DNA of 30,261 nucleotides from Paulinella micropora (GCA_009731375.1 BJOX01000032.1:266141-296401), one strand, 5' to 3'. Positions 8,059-17,840 are shown, counted from the first letter of the stretch. Notes: generated from the letters alone by a model not told the origin. Program-made: numbers and translations.

Positions 8059-9090
8059 GAAGATGAGGAGAAAAAGTTGCGCCCGATCATGTTTATAAGT
8101 AGAAAGTTGTGCTCGGCGGAGCGAAACTATTGTACGAGACAGAGAGAGGCACTGGCGGTGGTCTGGGCCCTCAAACGGTTGAGAGAGTATTTATGGGGTG
8201 GACCTCAGTTTATAGTAAGGACTGATCACCAGAATTTACTATGGCTGATGAATCATGAACAGACTGGCCGTCTAGCGAGATGGCAGGCATTCTTGTCATG
8301 TTTCAATTTTACAATGGTCCATCTACCCGGCAAGCGAAATGTTGTCGCTGACAGCCTCTCCAGGCTAGAGTTTCACTCAGAAGTGGCAGCTCTCGTATCA
8401 TCAGCAGAAATGGAGGATCTATCCCCAGACTGCACATACGAAGTGCATCATATCGAGTCGATGCAGATGGCGAGAGGGGTCCGATATAACCGATCGGGTC
8501 TACGTCATAGCCCGCAAGGTCCGGATCATGGGATATGTTGTACAGCACATGTCCTCGAGGATGCTGAGTGGTCCTATGAAGCATATGAGAATATGAAGGC
8601 GGAGATAAAACAAGAAGAGATTAAGCAAGAAGCATATGCGGAACCCCCGCAGGAGAACAAGGAGGAGTTAGACGAAAACCCTGAGAGGATAGGAGTGCAG
8701 CTAGAGGATGGGACTATCCACATAGCTTCACCCACTGCATGGAGACAGCAACAGGCTCTCGATCTGGAGTTCAAAGAGCTAATACAGCTATACAAGAACC
8801 CGAACGAGCTGAAAATGACGAAGGAGATTAAGGAGCAACAGAAGGAGATGGGGTGGAGAGACGGTCTCTTGTGGTACAAAGGCCAACACGGGCGCTATGC
8901 ATCACAACCAGACAAATGGACTCTCTGGGTTCCTGAGAAACTCAGACACATCATTTTTGTCGCTGCTCATAACTGCCCACTACTGGCGCACCCGGGCCGA
9001 CAAAGAACGCATATGTTCATTTCGAGACGATTCTGGTGGAAGAAGATGAAGGAGAATATTGATGAACAGGTCAATGCATGCATCCCATGA
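8059..9090 (+). CDS. pol: Pol, RNase H remainder, linker and integrase zinc-binding region
   Basis: It continues RT in the same frame after TAG 8056. RNase H residues are present: the Asp of DTDAS is just upstream, the Glu of RQREALAVVWALKRL, the Asp of RTDHQNLLWL, and the Asp of VVADSLSRL. A charged spacer of about 150 residues follows. The HHCC zinc domain has HN and HPG histidines and Cys at 9079-9081. The second Cys of the CxxC pair is exactly where the in-frame TGA (9088-9090) lies, so the stop replaced that Cys codon. Confidence 0.88.
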   Translation, partial: EDEEKKLRPIMFISRKLCSAERNYCTRQREALAVVWALKRLREYLWGGPQFIVRTDHQNLLWLMNHEQTGRLARWQAFLSCFNFTMVHLPGKRNVVADSLSRLEFHSEVAALVSSAEMEDLSPDCTYEVHHIESMQMARGVRYNRSGLRHSPQGPDHGICCTAHVLEDAEWSYEAYENMKAEIKQEEIKQEAYAEPPQENKEELDENPERIGVQLEDGTIHIASPTAWRQQQALDLEFKELIQLYKNPNELKMTKEIKEQQKEMGWRDGLLWYKGQHGRYASQPDKWTLWVPEKLRHIIFVAAHNCPLLAHPGRQRTHMFISRRFWWKKMKENIDEQVNACIP

Positions 9091-10755
9091 AAGACATCCA
9101 AAACACCATTGAAGGCGAATTTTGGCATGATCGGGACTTTTCCTTTACACTTAGGAATGTTCGAGTTCTTACACACTGATCATGTAGGACCTTTCCCGGT
9201 CACGACGGAAGGTTACAGATACCTTCTAACGGCCATAGACAGAGCCACCAACTATGTATGGGTGGTCCCAGTCAAAGACGTTACGGGCGAAACAACAGCC
9301 AAGGCGTTGATTGACAGGATCATCTCACAGATTGGGGTGCCGAGAAAAATATGCTCAGATCGAGGCTCTGACTTTAATAATGAAGTCATCGACAAGCTAT
9401 CTGCATATTACGGCATGAAATGGCAATATGTCACCGCCTATAACCCCAGAGCGAACGGCAAGATAGAGCGGGTGCATAGACCCCTCAAGGCCGCGCTGAA
9501 GATGTATTGTATGAAGAAGGAGAACCAAAAGGCATGGGTGGAGGCAGCATCCTCGTTTGCCTTTGCTATGAATTGCCTACCCTCTACAGCGTTAGGTGGT
9601 TCAAAAGGTTCCGTCTCGCCATACCAATTGGTATATGGGCGTGAGCCCGCCATCCCAGCCTCACTGCTGCACCCAAAAGATTCATGGGCAGATCAGGATG
9701 AGCTGTTTGGGGTGAGACTTCGGGCGAAGATGGAGGCGGAGCAAATAGTACAGGCGCATAGGGAGGCGGAGCGCAGGAAGACTGATGCTGAAGGTGTCAG
9801 GCAGGCACACCTGGATCAAGTCAGATTTCAGGTCGGGGATATTGTACTACTGTATCATCCTCAGGTTCCTCAGGGAGTCAGCTCGAAGCTGTTCATCCAC
9901 TGGAAAGGACCATACCAGATCATGGAACAGATGGGGCCTTTGAATTATAAAATCAGGGGCAGAGGAAAAGTTCAAATAGTCAATGTACGAAGGCTGATTA
10001 AGTATGATCCCTGCCTACTTGAAGATGAGTCCGTTGAGCAAGCACTCAAACGGATGGAGGCTGACTTTAAAGAGGTCCCACCAATCCGTCAGGAGGATAT
10101 CTCGGAACGGGATGCCTACAGGGCACCAATTGCGGAGAAGGAGGAGGCTGAGCTGGAGAACAAGCGGGCCACCGACCGCAAAAGTGCGGCGGGGACTCAG
10201 ACCCGCAAAAGGGTGGAGTCGAACGTGCCGGAAGGAAAGTTCACGGAGGCGCAAATAAGGAGAGCGCAAAATGACCTTATCTACGACCGACCGAGAAAGG
10301 CGATAAGGACGGCACGTTCGCAAGGAGTCCATCAAGAGGGGAGCGATGACGGAGATCAAGACCCTCGCGCGGGCAATGACACTCTCGTTCACCCCAGTTG
10401 GAAAGAAGGAGATGCGATTGGACATATTTCATGGGCCAAAGACGCTTTTTACTTGGTGAGGCCTGCGGCTCAACACGTAGCCGATGACACGCTCTCAGAT
10501 TTATATCTCATGAGAGTCATGGTAGTACCTCACAAACGCCATACGCGATCGAATCGAATTTCGACTGCGGCACAAATAATACAACCAGTCTTACATTTCT
10601 GGAGGAGTCTGGATCCAGTGGAAGATCCTAAAGTAAGACAATACCTTCCAGTATATAAAGACGCCAAGAAACTTGAGACAAGGGATGATACCATATCTCC
10701 CACAGATAAAAACCATACAAGCACTACCACGAGGGGTGCTGGACATTCCTTTTGA
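9091..10755 (+). CDS. pol: Pol, integrase catalytic core, GPY/F module and unusual C-terminal tail
   Basis: The DDE triad is intact: Asp of LHTDHVGPF (9178-9180), Asp of CSDRGSDF (9358-9360) and Glu of GKIERVHRPLK (9466-9468), with D-x35-E spacing. VGDIVLLYHP and FIHWKGPYQI...YKI...VNVRRLIKYDP form the GPY/F module. About 250 further residues follow with no classic chromodomain: a basic, polar stretch and then HISWAKDAFYLVRP, RVMVVPHKRHTR and VLHFWRSLDPVEDP. This frame stops at 10753-10755, but sequence that looks like its true continuation is in the next frame. Confidence 0.9.
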   Translation, partial: KTSKTPLKANFGMIGTFPLHLGMFEFLHTDHVGPFPVTTEGYRYLLTAIDRATNYVWVVPVKDVTGETTAKALIDRIISQIGVPRKICSDRGSDFNNEVIDKLSAYYGMKWQYVTAYNPRANGKIERVHRPLKAALKMYCMKKENQKAWVEAASSFAFAMNCLPSTALGGSKGSVSPYQLVYGREPAIPASLLHPKDSWADQDELFGVRLRAKMEAEQIVQAHREAERRKTDAEGVRQAHLDQVRFQVGDIVLLYHPQVPQGVSSKLFIHWKGPYQIMEQMGPLNYKIRGRGKVQIVNVRRLIKYDPCLLEDESVEQALKRMEADFKEVPPIRQEDISERDAYRAPIAEKEEAELENKRATDRKSAAGTQTRKRVESNVPEGKFTEAQIRRAQNDLIYDRPRKAIRTARSQGVHQEGSDDGDQDPRAGNDTLVHPSWKEGDAIGHISWAKDAFYLVRPAAQHVADDTLSDLYLMRVMVVPHKRHTRSNRISTAAQIIQPVLHFWRSLDPVEDPKVRQYLPVYKDAKKLETRDDTISPTDKNHTSTTTRGAGHSF

Positions 10756-10879
10756 CTTGGCACAAGGCGCAATCCCTCACAAAATTTGGAACGTCCTCGA
10801 ACAGTCTACCTTAGACTTAAATTTGGTTGGAGGTCCTCCACCAGGTAAAGGAGTCCGCGCGCGTAAACGGCGTCTATAG
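10673..10879 (+). pseudogene. pol: Pol, end of C-terminal tail (frame-shifted)
   Basis: Frame +2 overlaps the end of the integrase frame and reads GVLDIPFDLAQGAIPHKIW and then a basic end GKGVRARKRRL before TAG at 10877-10879. Composition suggests this is the real C-terminus, with a +1 shift near 10670-10690. The basic end could act as a nuclear signal. Confidence 0.45.
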
Positions 10880-11697
10880 TAAGTATTTTTTTTCTCTAGA
10901 AGTATTGTGGACCTGATCGATTGCGAACATAGCATTGATCCAATATCGTCCCGACAACCTTACTTAGATATTAAAGCTACTACAGCATTCATTCTTCTAG
11001 AGATTAACAAGACACAGCTGACAAAAAATAGGCATTCTATGCTCTTGCTTCTGCAGAGACAGATGAGACGGCCACGAAACAGCACCGTTACGGGATCGCT
11101 ATTTGAGTGAGCGATGGTGTTTCCTGGATACGACCCGCATTAGTACCAGAATGATGATCTCATTAAAGACTCTACAGTCTAATCAAAAACTGATATATTT
11201 TAATAGCATGAACTGCTACACCGGATTCCATCGATCTCTACTTGTATCGGCATATCGCAAGGTTAGGGCGCACTCAACCCAACTTCGGATATAGTCGTCA
11301 GACTTGATCACCTAACACTATATTAAACGATACCGATTTATACAAGGGTATGTCTTCACAAAAAGTAAATGTATTTATGGAAACAGACGACAGGTTATTA
11401 CATATATATGGAAATGGCGACATTACATTATTACTCAACCATAAAACATTATACTTGGACATACTGCACAAATATCGTATTGACAGAAGAAAGAGGAAGA
11501 TTTTAATATAGATACTGAATGTGCTAGAGTATATATACGATTGGTACCGGGGCAAGTATCATTGTTGTTTTATAACTGCTAATTCGTGGGTTGATGTATC
11601 TTCATACATAACTCTAAACGAATCTTAGTCAGAAAAGAAATCAGTTCAAATCGTACTATGTCGGAAACGAAGTTCCGCCAAAACTGGGAGTGGGTAC
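10880..11697 (+). other. Non-coding 3' region of the retroelement
   Basis: About 820 bp of AT-rich sequence without a credible frame lies between pol and the right LTR. A purine-rich stretch containing GGGAGTGGG (11685-11694) just before the LTR is a candidate polypurine tract, although two pyrimidines interrupt its end. Confidence 0.6.
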
Positions 11698-11915
11698 TGT
11701 GGACATCTCCTCCCGAATTATCAGGTAAAAAACTTATTTATAGATTTCGTCTGGCCGGACACGTCTGAAATGCCAATTTGATCCTGGTCTTTTAGTGGTT
11801 TTTTGTCTTTGTGTCACTGAGCTAATATAACGAGACATCATTCTCTTTTTTGAGGACTGTGTTTGGTTATATTACCGACTTACTCTTCCATTGAGCTATC
11901 GTTGGGGATAGTACA
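11698..11915 (+). repeat. Right LTR (218 bp)
   Basis: It matches 1636-1852 with seven substitutions and a one-base insertion near 11815. It ends GGGATAGTACA and is followed by the ATAG(T) target duplication. Confidence 0.95.
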
Positions 11916-12155
11916 ATAGTAAATTTAGTATAATTAATTTTTAATACTATCTTAAAGTAAAAGTAAATATTGATAAGCATAAACGCTCCAGACATCAAGA
12001 AGTTTGGGAAAAGTTTCCGCGTCTGTGATTTTTTCCCAGCAAATTGCTTTTATTGTTCAGAACCTTTGCAGTTTTCCAAAGCTTTTTCTTTTTTCTCCAG
12101 TAAGGATCAGCCGGAAGCAAATTTTTTAGAATTTTTTACCTTAAGAAAATGTAAG
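11916..12155. other. AT-rich flank, nothing recognised
   Basis: No gene or repeat is seen beyond the target duplication at 11916-11919. Confidence 0.4.
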
Positions 12156-12510
12156 CAAGAATATCTGAATACATATATAAATATATGTACGCTACTAGCG
12201 CTAGCACATATATACTATATTATATATATATTTACTACAAATATAAGGAATTTTTTATATAAATTTGAACGGTACCGCATGATCATGTCCCGTGCGGTAC
12301 CGCGGTACCGTATCTAGATTAAACAATGCTAGTACAAGAATATCTGAATATATATGTAAATATATGTATGCCACTAGCGCTAGCACATATATATTATATT
12401 ATATATGTATATACTACAAATATAAGGAATTTTTTATATAAATTTGAACGGTACCGCACGATCATGAGTCCCGTACCGCGGTACCGTATCTAGATTAAAC
12501 AATGTTAGTA
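12156..12510. repeat. Tandem duplication (179 + 176 bp) with palindromic cores
   Basis: Two adjacent copies (12156-12334 and 12335-12510) share about 90% identity. Each contains ACTAGCGCTAGCAC and GTACCGCGGTACCG, both near-palindromes, and an AT-rich spacer. No frame is conserved. Confidence 0.85.
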
Positions 12511-12760
12511 CTGTAAAACAGGAAGAGCGCATGCGCAAAAAGTTTCATCCCCATCTACCGAACGTAGCGGTCGCGTAGCGATCGTGGTTCCAATTTTCTT
12601 CCCCTACAATATAGCTAGCTACACCGTAAAAACAGGAAGAGCGTTAGCGCACCAAAAGTGACGAGAACCGTTATTGCAATTGAAAAAATTAAAGTGATTC
12701 AAAGCGTCACGGCGAGGCGCGAAGTGCACTGACGAGAAAATTCTTGTACCGCGCCGGTCA
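12511..12760. repeat. Dispersed pair of a ~27-bp motif
   Basis: GTAAAACAGGAAGAGCG recurs as GTAAAAACAGGAAGAGCG (about 12512 and 12627), each followed by a CGCA-type segment. The rest of the stretch is CpG-rich by local standards. No gene is seen. Confidence 0.45.
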
Positions 12761-13094
12761 CCTTGTTTTTCGTAACGGCTCGATTATGGGCTATTTTCGA
12801 AAAAATTAGCTCGCTAGAACGGGCCTAAAACAGGCCAAATTAAAGTGCACGCAATACCGGTCCATCTCGATGCGTTGTCACTGTACCGGTTCAGGTGGCA
12901 CTGGGCGGTTGCTCCGTTGTTAGTGAGGGGTTTCTCCGAATACTTGTTACAGGAGCCAAACGAGGATTTGGAACATTTTGGCGACAAGGGGGTGAACATG
13001 GAGTTGGTTAGCATCAGCATTGTCGTTGATGGGTTTCTTCTCGTTACAAAGACAAACGGGTATTGTTCCACTTGACAGATCTCTTGACAAGCAT

Positions 13095-13212
13095 GTATAC
13101 ATGATAGAAACATATAAATTACCTCCTTCTGGAATTTGAGAAACATATACCTCTTTCTGGTTTGAAACATATACCTCTTTCTGGAATTTCAAATTCCAGA
13201 AAGAGGTATATG
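13095..13212. repeat. Short tandem repeat and perfect 45-bp palindrome
   Basis: Three copies of a ~25-bp unit (GAAACATATACCTCTTTCTGG type) run into a palindrome: 22 bases at 13168-13189, one C at 13190, and the exact reverse complement at 13191-13212. Confidence 0.9.
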
Positions 13213-13261
13213 CATAATTTTTCGCATACATGCACATGCATACCGTTTGCACTTACAACAT

Positions 13262-13308
13262 TTACAGATATGCATGTATGTATGTACATTATGTATGTAC
13301 ATATGTAC

Positions 13309-13339
<31 letters not shown>

Positions 13340-13428
13340 TGTATGTATGCATGTATGTATGTACGTATGTATGTATGTATGACATATGTATGAGTGTATG
13401 TATGTATGTTATGTATGTATGTATGTAC

Positions 13429-13459
<31 letters not shown>

Positions 13460-13691
13460 TGTATGGTATGTATGTATGTATGCATGTATGTATGTATGTA
13501 TGTATATGTATGTATGTATATGTATGTATGTATATGTATGTATGGTATGTATGTATGGTATGTATGGTATGTATGGTATGTATGGTATTTATGGTATGTA
13601 TGTATGTATGTATGTACATACATATGTATGTATGTATGTATGTACATATGTATGTATGTATGTATTATGTATGTATGTATGTATGTATGAC

Positions 13692-13722
<31 letters not shown>

Positions 13723-14040
13723 TGTATTGTATGTATGTATTGTATGTATGTATGTACGTATGTATGTATGTATGTATGTATGCATGTATATACATATGTA
13801 TGTATGTATGTATATGTATGTATATGTGTATGTATATGTATGTATGGTATGTATGTATGGTATGTATGGTATTTATGGTATGTATGTTATGTATGTATGT
13901 TATGTATGTATGTTATGTATGTATGTTATGTATGTATGTATGTGTATGTATGTATGTTATGTATGTATGTATGTATGTATGTTTGTACGTACGTACGTAC
14001 GTGCGTATGTATGTATGTACGTACGTACGTACGTACGTAT
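13262..14040. repeat. (GTAT)n satellite
   Basis: Nearly 800 bp of ATGT/GTAT tetranucleotide, with variants such as GTAC, TATGG and TGTT. Long open frames (M-Y-V-C and I-H-T-Y repeats) exist on both strands because the unit contains no stop in most registers. They are not genes. Confidence 0.97.
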
Positions 14041-15240
14041 GTAATGTACGTAATGTATGTAATGTATGTAATGTATGTAATGTATGTAATGTATGTAATG
14101 TATGTAATGTATGTGTAATGTATGTGTAATGTGTGTAATGTATGTGTAATGTATGTGTAATGTCTGTAATGTATCTAATGTCTGTAATGTCTGTAATGTA
14201 TGTAATGTATGTGATGTATGTGTAATGTATGTAATGTATGTGTAATGTATGTAATGTATGTAATGTATGTAATGTATGTAATGTAATGTATGTAATGTGT
14301 GTAATGTGTGTAATGTATGTGTAATGTATGTGTAATGTATGTAATGTATGTAATGTATGTAATGTATTTAATGTATGTAATGTATGTAATGTATGTAATG
14401 TATGTAATGTATGTAATGTATGTAATGTGTGTAATGTGTGTAATGTATATGTAATGTATGTAATGTATGTAATGTATGTAATGTATGTAATGTATGTAAT
14501 GTATGTAATGTATGTAATGTGTGTAATGTGTGTAATGTATGTGTAATGTATGTAATGTATGTAATGTATGTAATGTATGTAATGTATGTAATGTATGTGT
14601 GATGTATGTGTGATGTATGTGTAATGTATGTGTAATGTATGTGTAATGTATGTGTAATGTATGTGTAATGTATGTGTAATGTATGTGTAATGTATGTGTA
14701 ATGTATGTGTAATGTATGTGTAATGTATGTGTAATGTATGTGTAATGTATGTGTAATGTATGTGTAATGTATGTGTAATGTATGTGTAATGTATGTGTAA
14801 TGTATGTGTAATGTATGTGTAATGTATGTGTAATGTATGTGTAATGTATGTGTAATGTATGTGTAATGTATGTGTAATGTATGTGTAATGTATGTGTAAT
14901 GTATGTGTAATGTATGTGTAATGTATGTGTAATGTATGTGTAATGTATGTGTAATGTATGTGTAATGTATGTGTAATGTATGTGTAATGTATGTGTAATG
15001 TATGTGTAATGTATGTGTAATGTATGTGTAATGTATGTGTAATGTATGTGTAATGTATGTGTAATGTATGTGTAATGTATGTGTAATGTATGTAATGTAT
15101 GTGTAAATGTATGTGTAAATGTATGTGTCATGTATGTGTCATGTATGTGTCATGTATGTGTCATGTATGTTTAATATATGTGTAATGTATGTGTAATGTA
15201 TGTAATGTATGTAATGTATGTATGTTTGTATGTATGTATG
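14041..15240. repeat. Derived satellite: 9-bp (TAATGTATG)n then 11-bp (TGTATGTGTAA)n
   Basis: The tetranucleotide array changes into a 9-bp unit (about 14041-14580) and then into a highly uniform 11-bp unit (about 14600-15100, over 40 copies). It returns to GTAT near 15220. Confidence 0.95.
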
Positions 15241-15324
15241 TACATTGTAGAAAACCCAGATTTCAATCTAGGGGGTTTTCAAAGCTACCCTGTAACCATA
15301 ATAAAATAAAGTAACATATGTTGT
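15241..15324. other. Unique spacer with a hairpin between two GTAT arrays
   Basis: GAAAACCCAGAT (15250-15261) pairs with ATCTAGGGGGTTTTC (15266-15280) around a short loop. Confidence 0.6.
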
Positions 15325-15413
15325 ATGTATGTATGTATGTATGTATTTATGTATGCATGTATGTATGTATTTATGTATGTACATATGTATGTATGTATGT
15401 ATGTATGTATGTT
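15325..15413. repeat. (GTAT)n array
   Basis: Tetranucleotide array with a few ATTT and ATGC variants. Confidence 0.95.
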
Positions 15414-15774
15414 TTAAGATGGAGTGACTCACATAGTCCTCCCACCCTCTACGAGACAACACGCACAGCTGACGCTCGCTCAAGTTGTGCTCATATGTGG
15501 CATATGAAATACCTGTATTTGGAACAAAGAGTGAAATTTGCGTGTGGATTTCCGAGATTTGGTGGTATAGGAGGGATGTGTGTGTAAGGGCAAAGGAATG
15601 TTAGGGGGAGAAGCATAAAACAGAAGAGATGGGTAGGAGGTAGGCAGACCTTTTCATATGGAAGTGACCATATTGTCAAGTGGATGCGTACAATAGAAGA
15701 ACAGCGGGAATCGAAAATGAACCATAAAGCACACGCCACCCCATGAGTGCAAAATCAAGAGGGACATGTGAGAA

Positions 15775-15775
<1 letters not shown>
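15414..15775. other. Unique sequence without recognised gene
   Basis: About 360 bp between GTAT arrays. A plus-strand open frame enters from the array and ends at 15587, but it shows no family and no clean splice sites. Confidence 0.4.
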
Positions 15776-15805
<30 letters not shown>

Positions 15806-16013
15806 TGTATGTACATATGTATATACATATGTATATACATATGTATGTATGTACATATGTATGTATGTATGTATGTATGTATGTTATGTATGTATGTATG
15901 CACGCAGGCATGCACGTATGTACGTTATGTTATGTTATGTTATGTTATGTTATGTTATGTAATGGTATGTTATGTTGTGTTACGTTATGTCATCTAATGT
16001 TATGTTATGTTGT
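15776..16013. repeat. (GTAT)n followed by (TTATG)n
   Basis: A tetranucleotide array with GTACATAT interruptions ends near 15900. A pentanucleotide TTATG array runs from about 15924 to 16013. Confidence 0.93.
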
Positions 16014-16042
16014 CATCTGAAACCCACCCATTTAACGTAGAA

Positions 16043-16152
16043 CATACATACATACATACATACATACATACATACATACATACATGCATACATACATGCA
16101 TACATACATGCATACATACATGCATACATACATGCATACATACACACACACA

Positions 16153-16186
<34 letters not shown>

Positions 16187-16254
16187 CATACACTATGTAT
16201 GTATGTATGTATGTATGTATGTGTGTGTGTATATTTATGTATGTATGTATTTAT
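16043..16254. repeat. (CATA)n / (TATG)n inverted array
   Basis: About 150 bp of CATACATACATG units switch at CACTATGTATG (near 16190-16200) to the complementary TATG array. The two halves form a long potential hairpin. Confidence 0.9.
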
Positions 16255-16570
16255 GCGCATGCATGCATGCATGTTTTTGCGTGTGGGTATGCATGCATGC
16301 ATGTAGGAATGTATATATATGTTTGTATGGCTGAATGTGCGTGCGTATGTTGCATGACTCACCATGATTTTACGAATCGTATGTACGTAATGTATTTATC
16401 GATGTATCTATTTATGTAACGCCTGAGAAGGAGAAATGAAGAAGGAAGCAAGAAAGAAAGAGCAGCAGAAAGTGTGTGCGCACCAACGTTTATCATGTCT
16501 TTGTATACTGCGAGAGTTCTATCATGCAAGAACGTATCATGTATGTACGAAGCTACGCATGTATGAAGAT

Positions 16571-16788
16571 CTGTTTGTATTTAATTGATTTGTACGCATG
16601 TAAACGTTGTATATGCATGCAGGCGTGTTGCGTGTTTGTTGTGTAGAGGCTGGAGCCTGAAGATCTGGTTCTGAGTGAGCTGTTTGTGTGTAATTGAATT
16701 GTACGCTTGTAAACGTTATACATGCATGCAGGCGTGTTGCGTGTTCGTTTGTGCAGGCTGCACCCTGAGGAGTTGGAGAAGCTCAGCT
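16571..16788 (+). repeat. 109-bp tandem duplication covering intron end and exon start
   Basis: Copy 1 (about 16571-16679) and copy 2 (about 16680-16788) match from CTGTTTGT through TGTACGC, TAAACGTT, ATGCATGCAGGCGTGTTGCGTGTT and into coding sequence. Copy 1 reads LEPEDLVLSEL from 16650 and copy 2 reads LHPEELEKLS from 16758. Confidence 0.8.
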
Positions 16789-16839
16789 GCACGGCGCTCT
16801 GGCCCGCCGCCCGCAACCCTGCCAAGTACCAAGCAAAAG
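16757..16839 (+). CDS. Upstream gene region, exon U1
   Basis: The acceptor is CGTTTGTGCAG and the donor AAAAG|gtgcac. In the chosen frame it reads LHPEELEKLSCTALW then PAARNPAKYQAK and ends in phase 1. Against G-alpha, P-x(n)-L...KDG could correspond to the segment from YxPTxxDVL to the strand before DVGGQ, with almost equal length, but identity is low. Independent support is the GC-rich composition and a phase match to the next exon. Confidence 0.55.
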
Positions 16840-16908
16840 GTGCACACACCATGGTTTCCCACAAGACAACAACGTGTTTGCGTTGGCAGTGTAGAGGCAT
16901 AGTTGGGG

Positions 16909-17045
16909 TCGGAGTGTGGCGTACGGCGTGTAGCTGGTGTGGCAGGCGTGGAGGTGGCAGTGGGCAGGACGCATGTTTGGGGGTTGGAATGTGTTCTGTG
17001 CGGCGTGCAGCTGGTGTGGCAGGCGTGGAGGTGGCAGTGGGCAGC
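16909..17045. repeat. 77-bp tandem duplication in an intron
   Basis: AGCTGGTGTGGCAGGCGTGG and what follows starts at 16932 and again at 17009, with conserved GTGTKSYGTRCGGCGTG sequence before each. Confidence 0.8.
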
Positions 17046-17220
17046 GGGTGCTTGGCCGGGCTGCGAGTCGCCGCACTCGTTCCGCAGGGTCACTATGCAT
17101 GCATGTATGTATATCTATGCATGTATGTATGTATGTATGTATTTATGTATTGCTCACACACATACCGGCACGGGCATGCGCGCACCTGCTGGTGATGTCT
17201 GTGCGGTGCTGTTGTGGCAG

Positions 17221-17308
17221 ATGGGGTGAGTTTCATCGTGACGGGGCTTCCCGTGGCGCGCTGGGGAGTGGAGCTGCACTCCCCGCTCAAGAGAATGGAG
17301 GAGGCCTG
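17221..17308 (+). CDS. Upstream gene region, exon U2
   Basis: The acceptor is GTTGTGGCAG and the donor GGCCTG|gttcat; phases 1 in and 2 out agree with U1 and U3. The peptide GVSFIVTGLPVARWGVELHS then PLKRMEEA is clearly protein-like. IVTG sits where DVGG of G-alpha would be, if homologous. Confidence 0.6.
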
Positions 17309-17326
17309 GTTCATACACGCACCTAT

Positions 17327-17328
<2 letters not shown>

Positions 17329-17379
<51 letters not shown>

Positions 17380-17562
17380 NNNNNNNNNNNNNNNNNNNNN
17401 NNNNNNNNNNNNNNNNNNNNNNNNNNNNNNNNNNNNNNNNNNNNNNNNNNNNNNNNNNNNNNNNNNNNNNNNNNNNNNNNNNNNNNNNNNNNNNNNNNNN
17501 NNNNNNNNNNNNNNNNNNNNNNNNNNNNNNNNNNNNNNNNNNNNNCCCCCCCCCCCCCCCCC
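17329..17562. repeat. Poly-C tract interrupted by a gap
   Basis: C51 at 17329-17379, then N to 17545, then C17. Poly-Pro and poly-Gly frames here are artefacts. Confidence 0.95.
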
Positions 17563-17706
17563 GCCCCCCTCCACACACACACAAACACACACAAACACAC
17601 ACCGCGCATGGCCAGCCGCCACAGCACCCCAGCAGCAGCACTGTCCTTGCTTTCTGTGCTTCCATTCTCACTCATCCACACCCAAGCTTTGGGTTGATCT
17701 TGTCAG

Positions 17707-17764
17707 GTTTGTATTCTTTCCTCGCGGACAGAGCGCCCTGATGGAGGCGCAGGACCTGGAAGAG
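17707..17764 (+). CDS. Upstream gene region, exon U3
   Basis: The acceptor is ATCTTGTCAG. With U2 the junction codon makes Trp and the exon reads FVFFPRGQSALMEAQDLEE in phase 0 to the donor gtccca. MEEAWFVFF resembles the FEDVTAIIFCV strand of G-alpha. Confidence 0.55.
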
Positions 17765-17784
17765 GTCCCAGCACATGCACAGCA

Positions 17785-17792
17785 AGATAGAC

Positions 17793-17840
<48 letters not shown>

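Larger units (their letters stand above)
1636..11915 (+). mobile_element. Ty3/gypsy (Metaviridae) LTR retrotransposon, complete but with broken pol
   Basis: The element has two LTRs, a target duplication, a primer-binding-site candidate, gag, then pol in the order protease-RT-RNase H-integrase. Integrase after RNase H defines Ty3/gypsy rather than Ty1/copia. The span is 10,280 bp. By eye the LTRs differ by seven substitutions and one 1-bp indel (about 96% identity), so the insertion is not brand new. Pol has at least four frame changes and two in-frame stops, so this copy is unlikely to move by itself. It lies in sense with the flanking genes. Confidence 0.95.

Noticed and set aside
12845-13075. 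76-residue plus-strand ORF
   Set aside because: Complex sequence but no family, start context or splice partner; another short frame overlaps on the minus strand.
13162-14129. Long open frames on both strands (M-Y-V-C and I-H-T-Y repeats)
   Set aside because: They are translations of GTAT arrays, open in several frames at once, with no unique sequence.
14175-15131. 318-residue minus-strand frame of THTLHIHY repeats
   Set aside because: Produced by the 9/11-bp satellite; no start context or unique part.
13262-16254. CRISPR array
   Set aside because: No constant repeat with unique spacers; this is eukaryotic simple-sequence DNA.
16909-17045. Exons in the 77-bp duplicated Trp/Gly-rich sequence
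   Set aside because: The duplicated unit has possible AG sites but its frames do not fit the phases of U1 and U2.
16937-17806. 289-residue plus frame through poly-C and N
   Set aside because: Crosses a gap and a homopolymer; contains the true exons U2 and U3 only in part and joins them with intron sequence.
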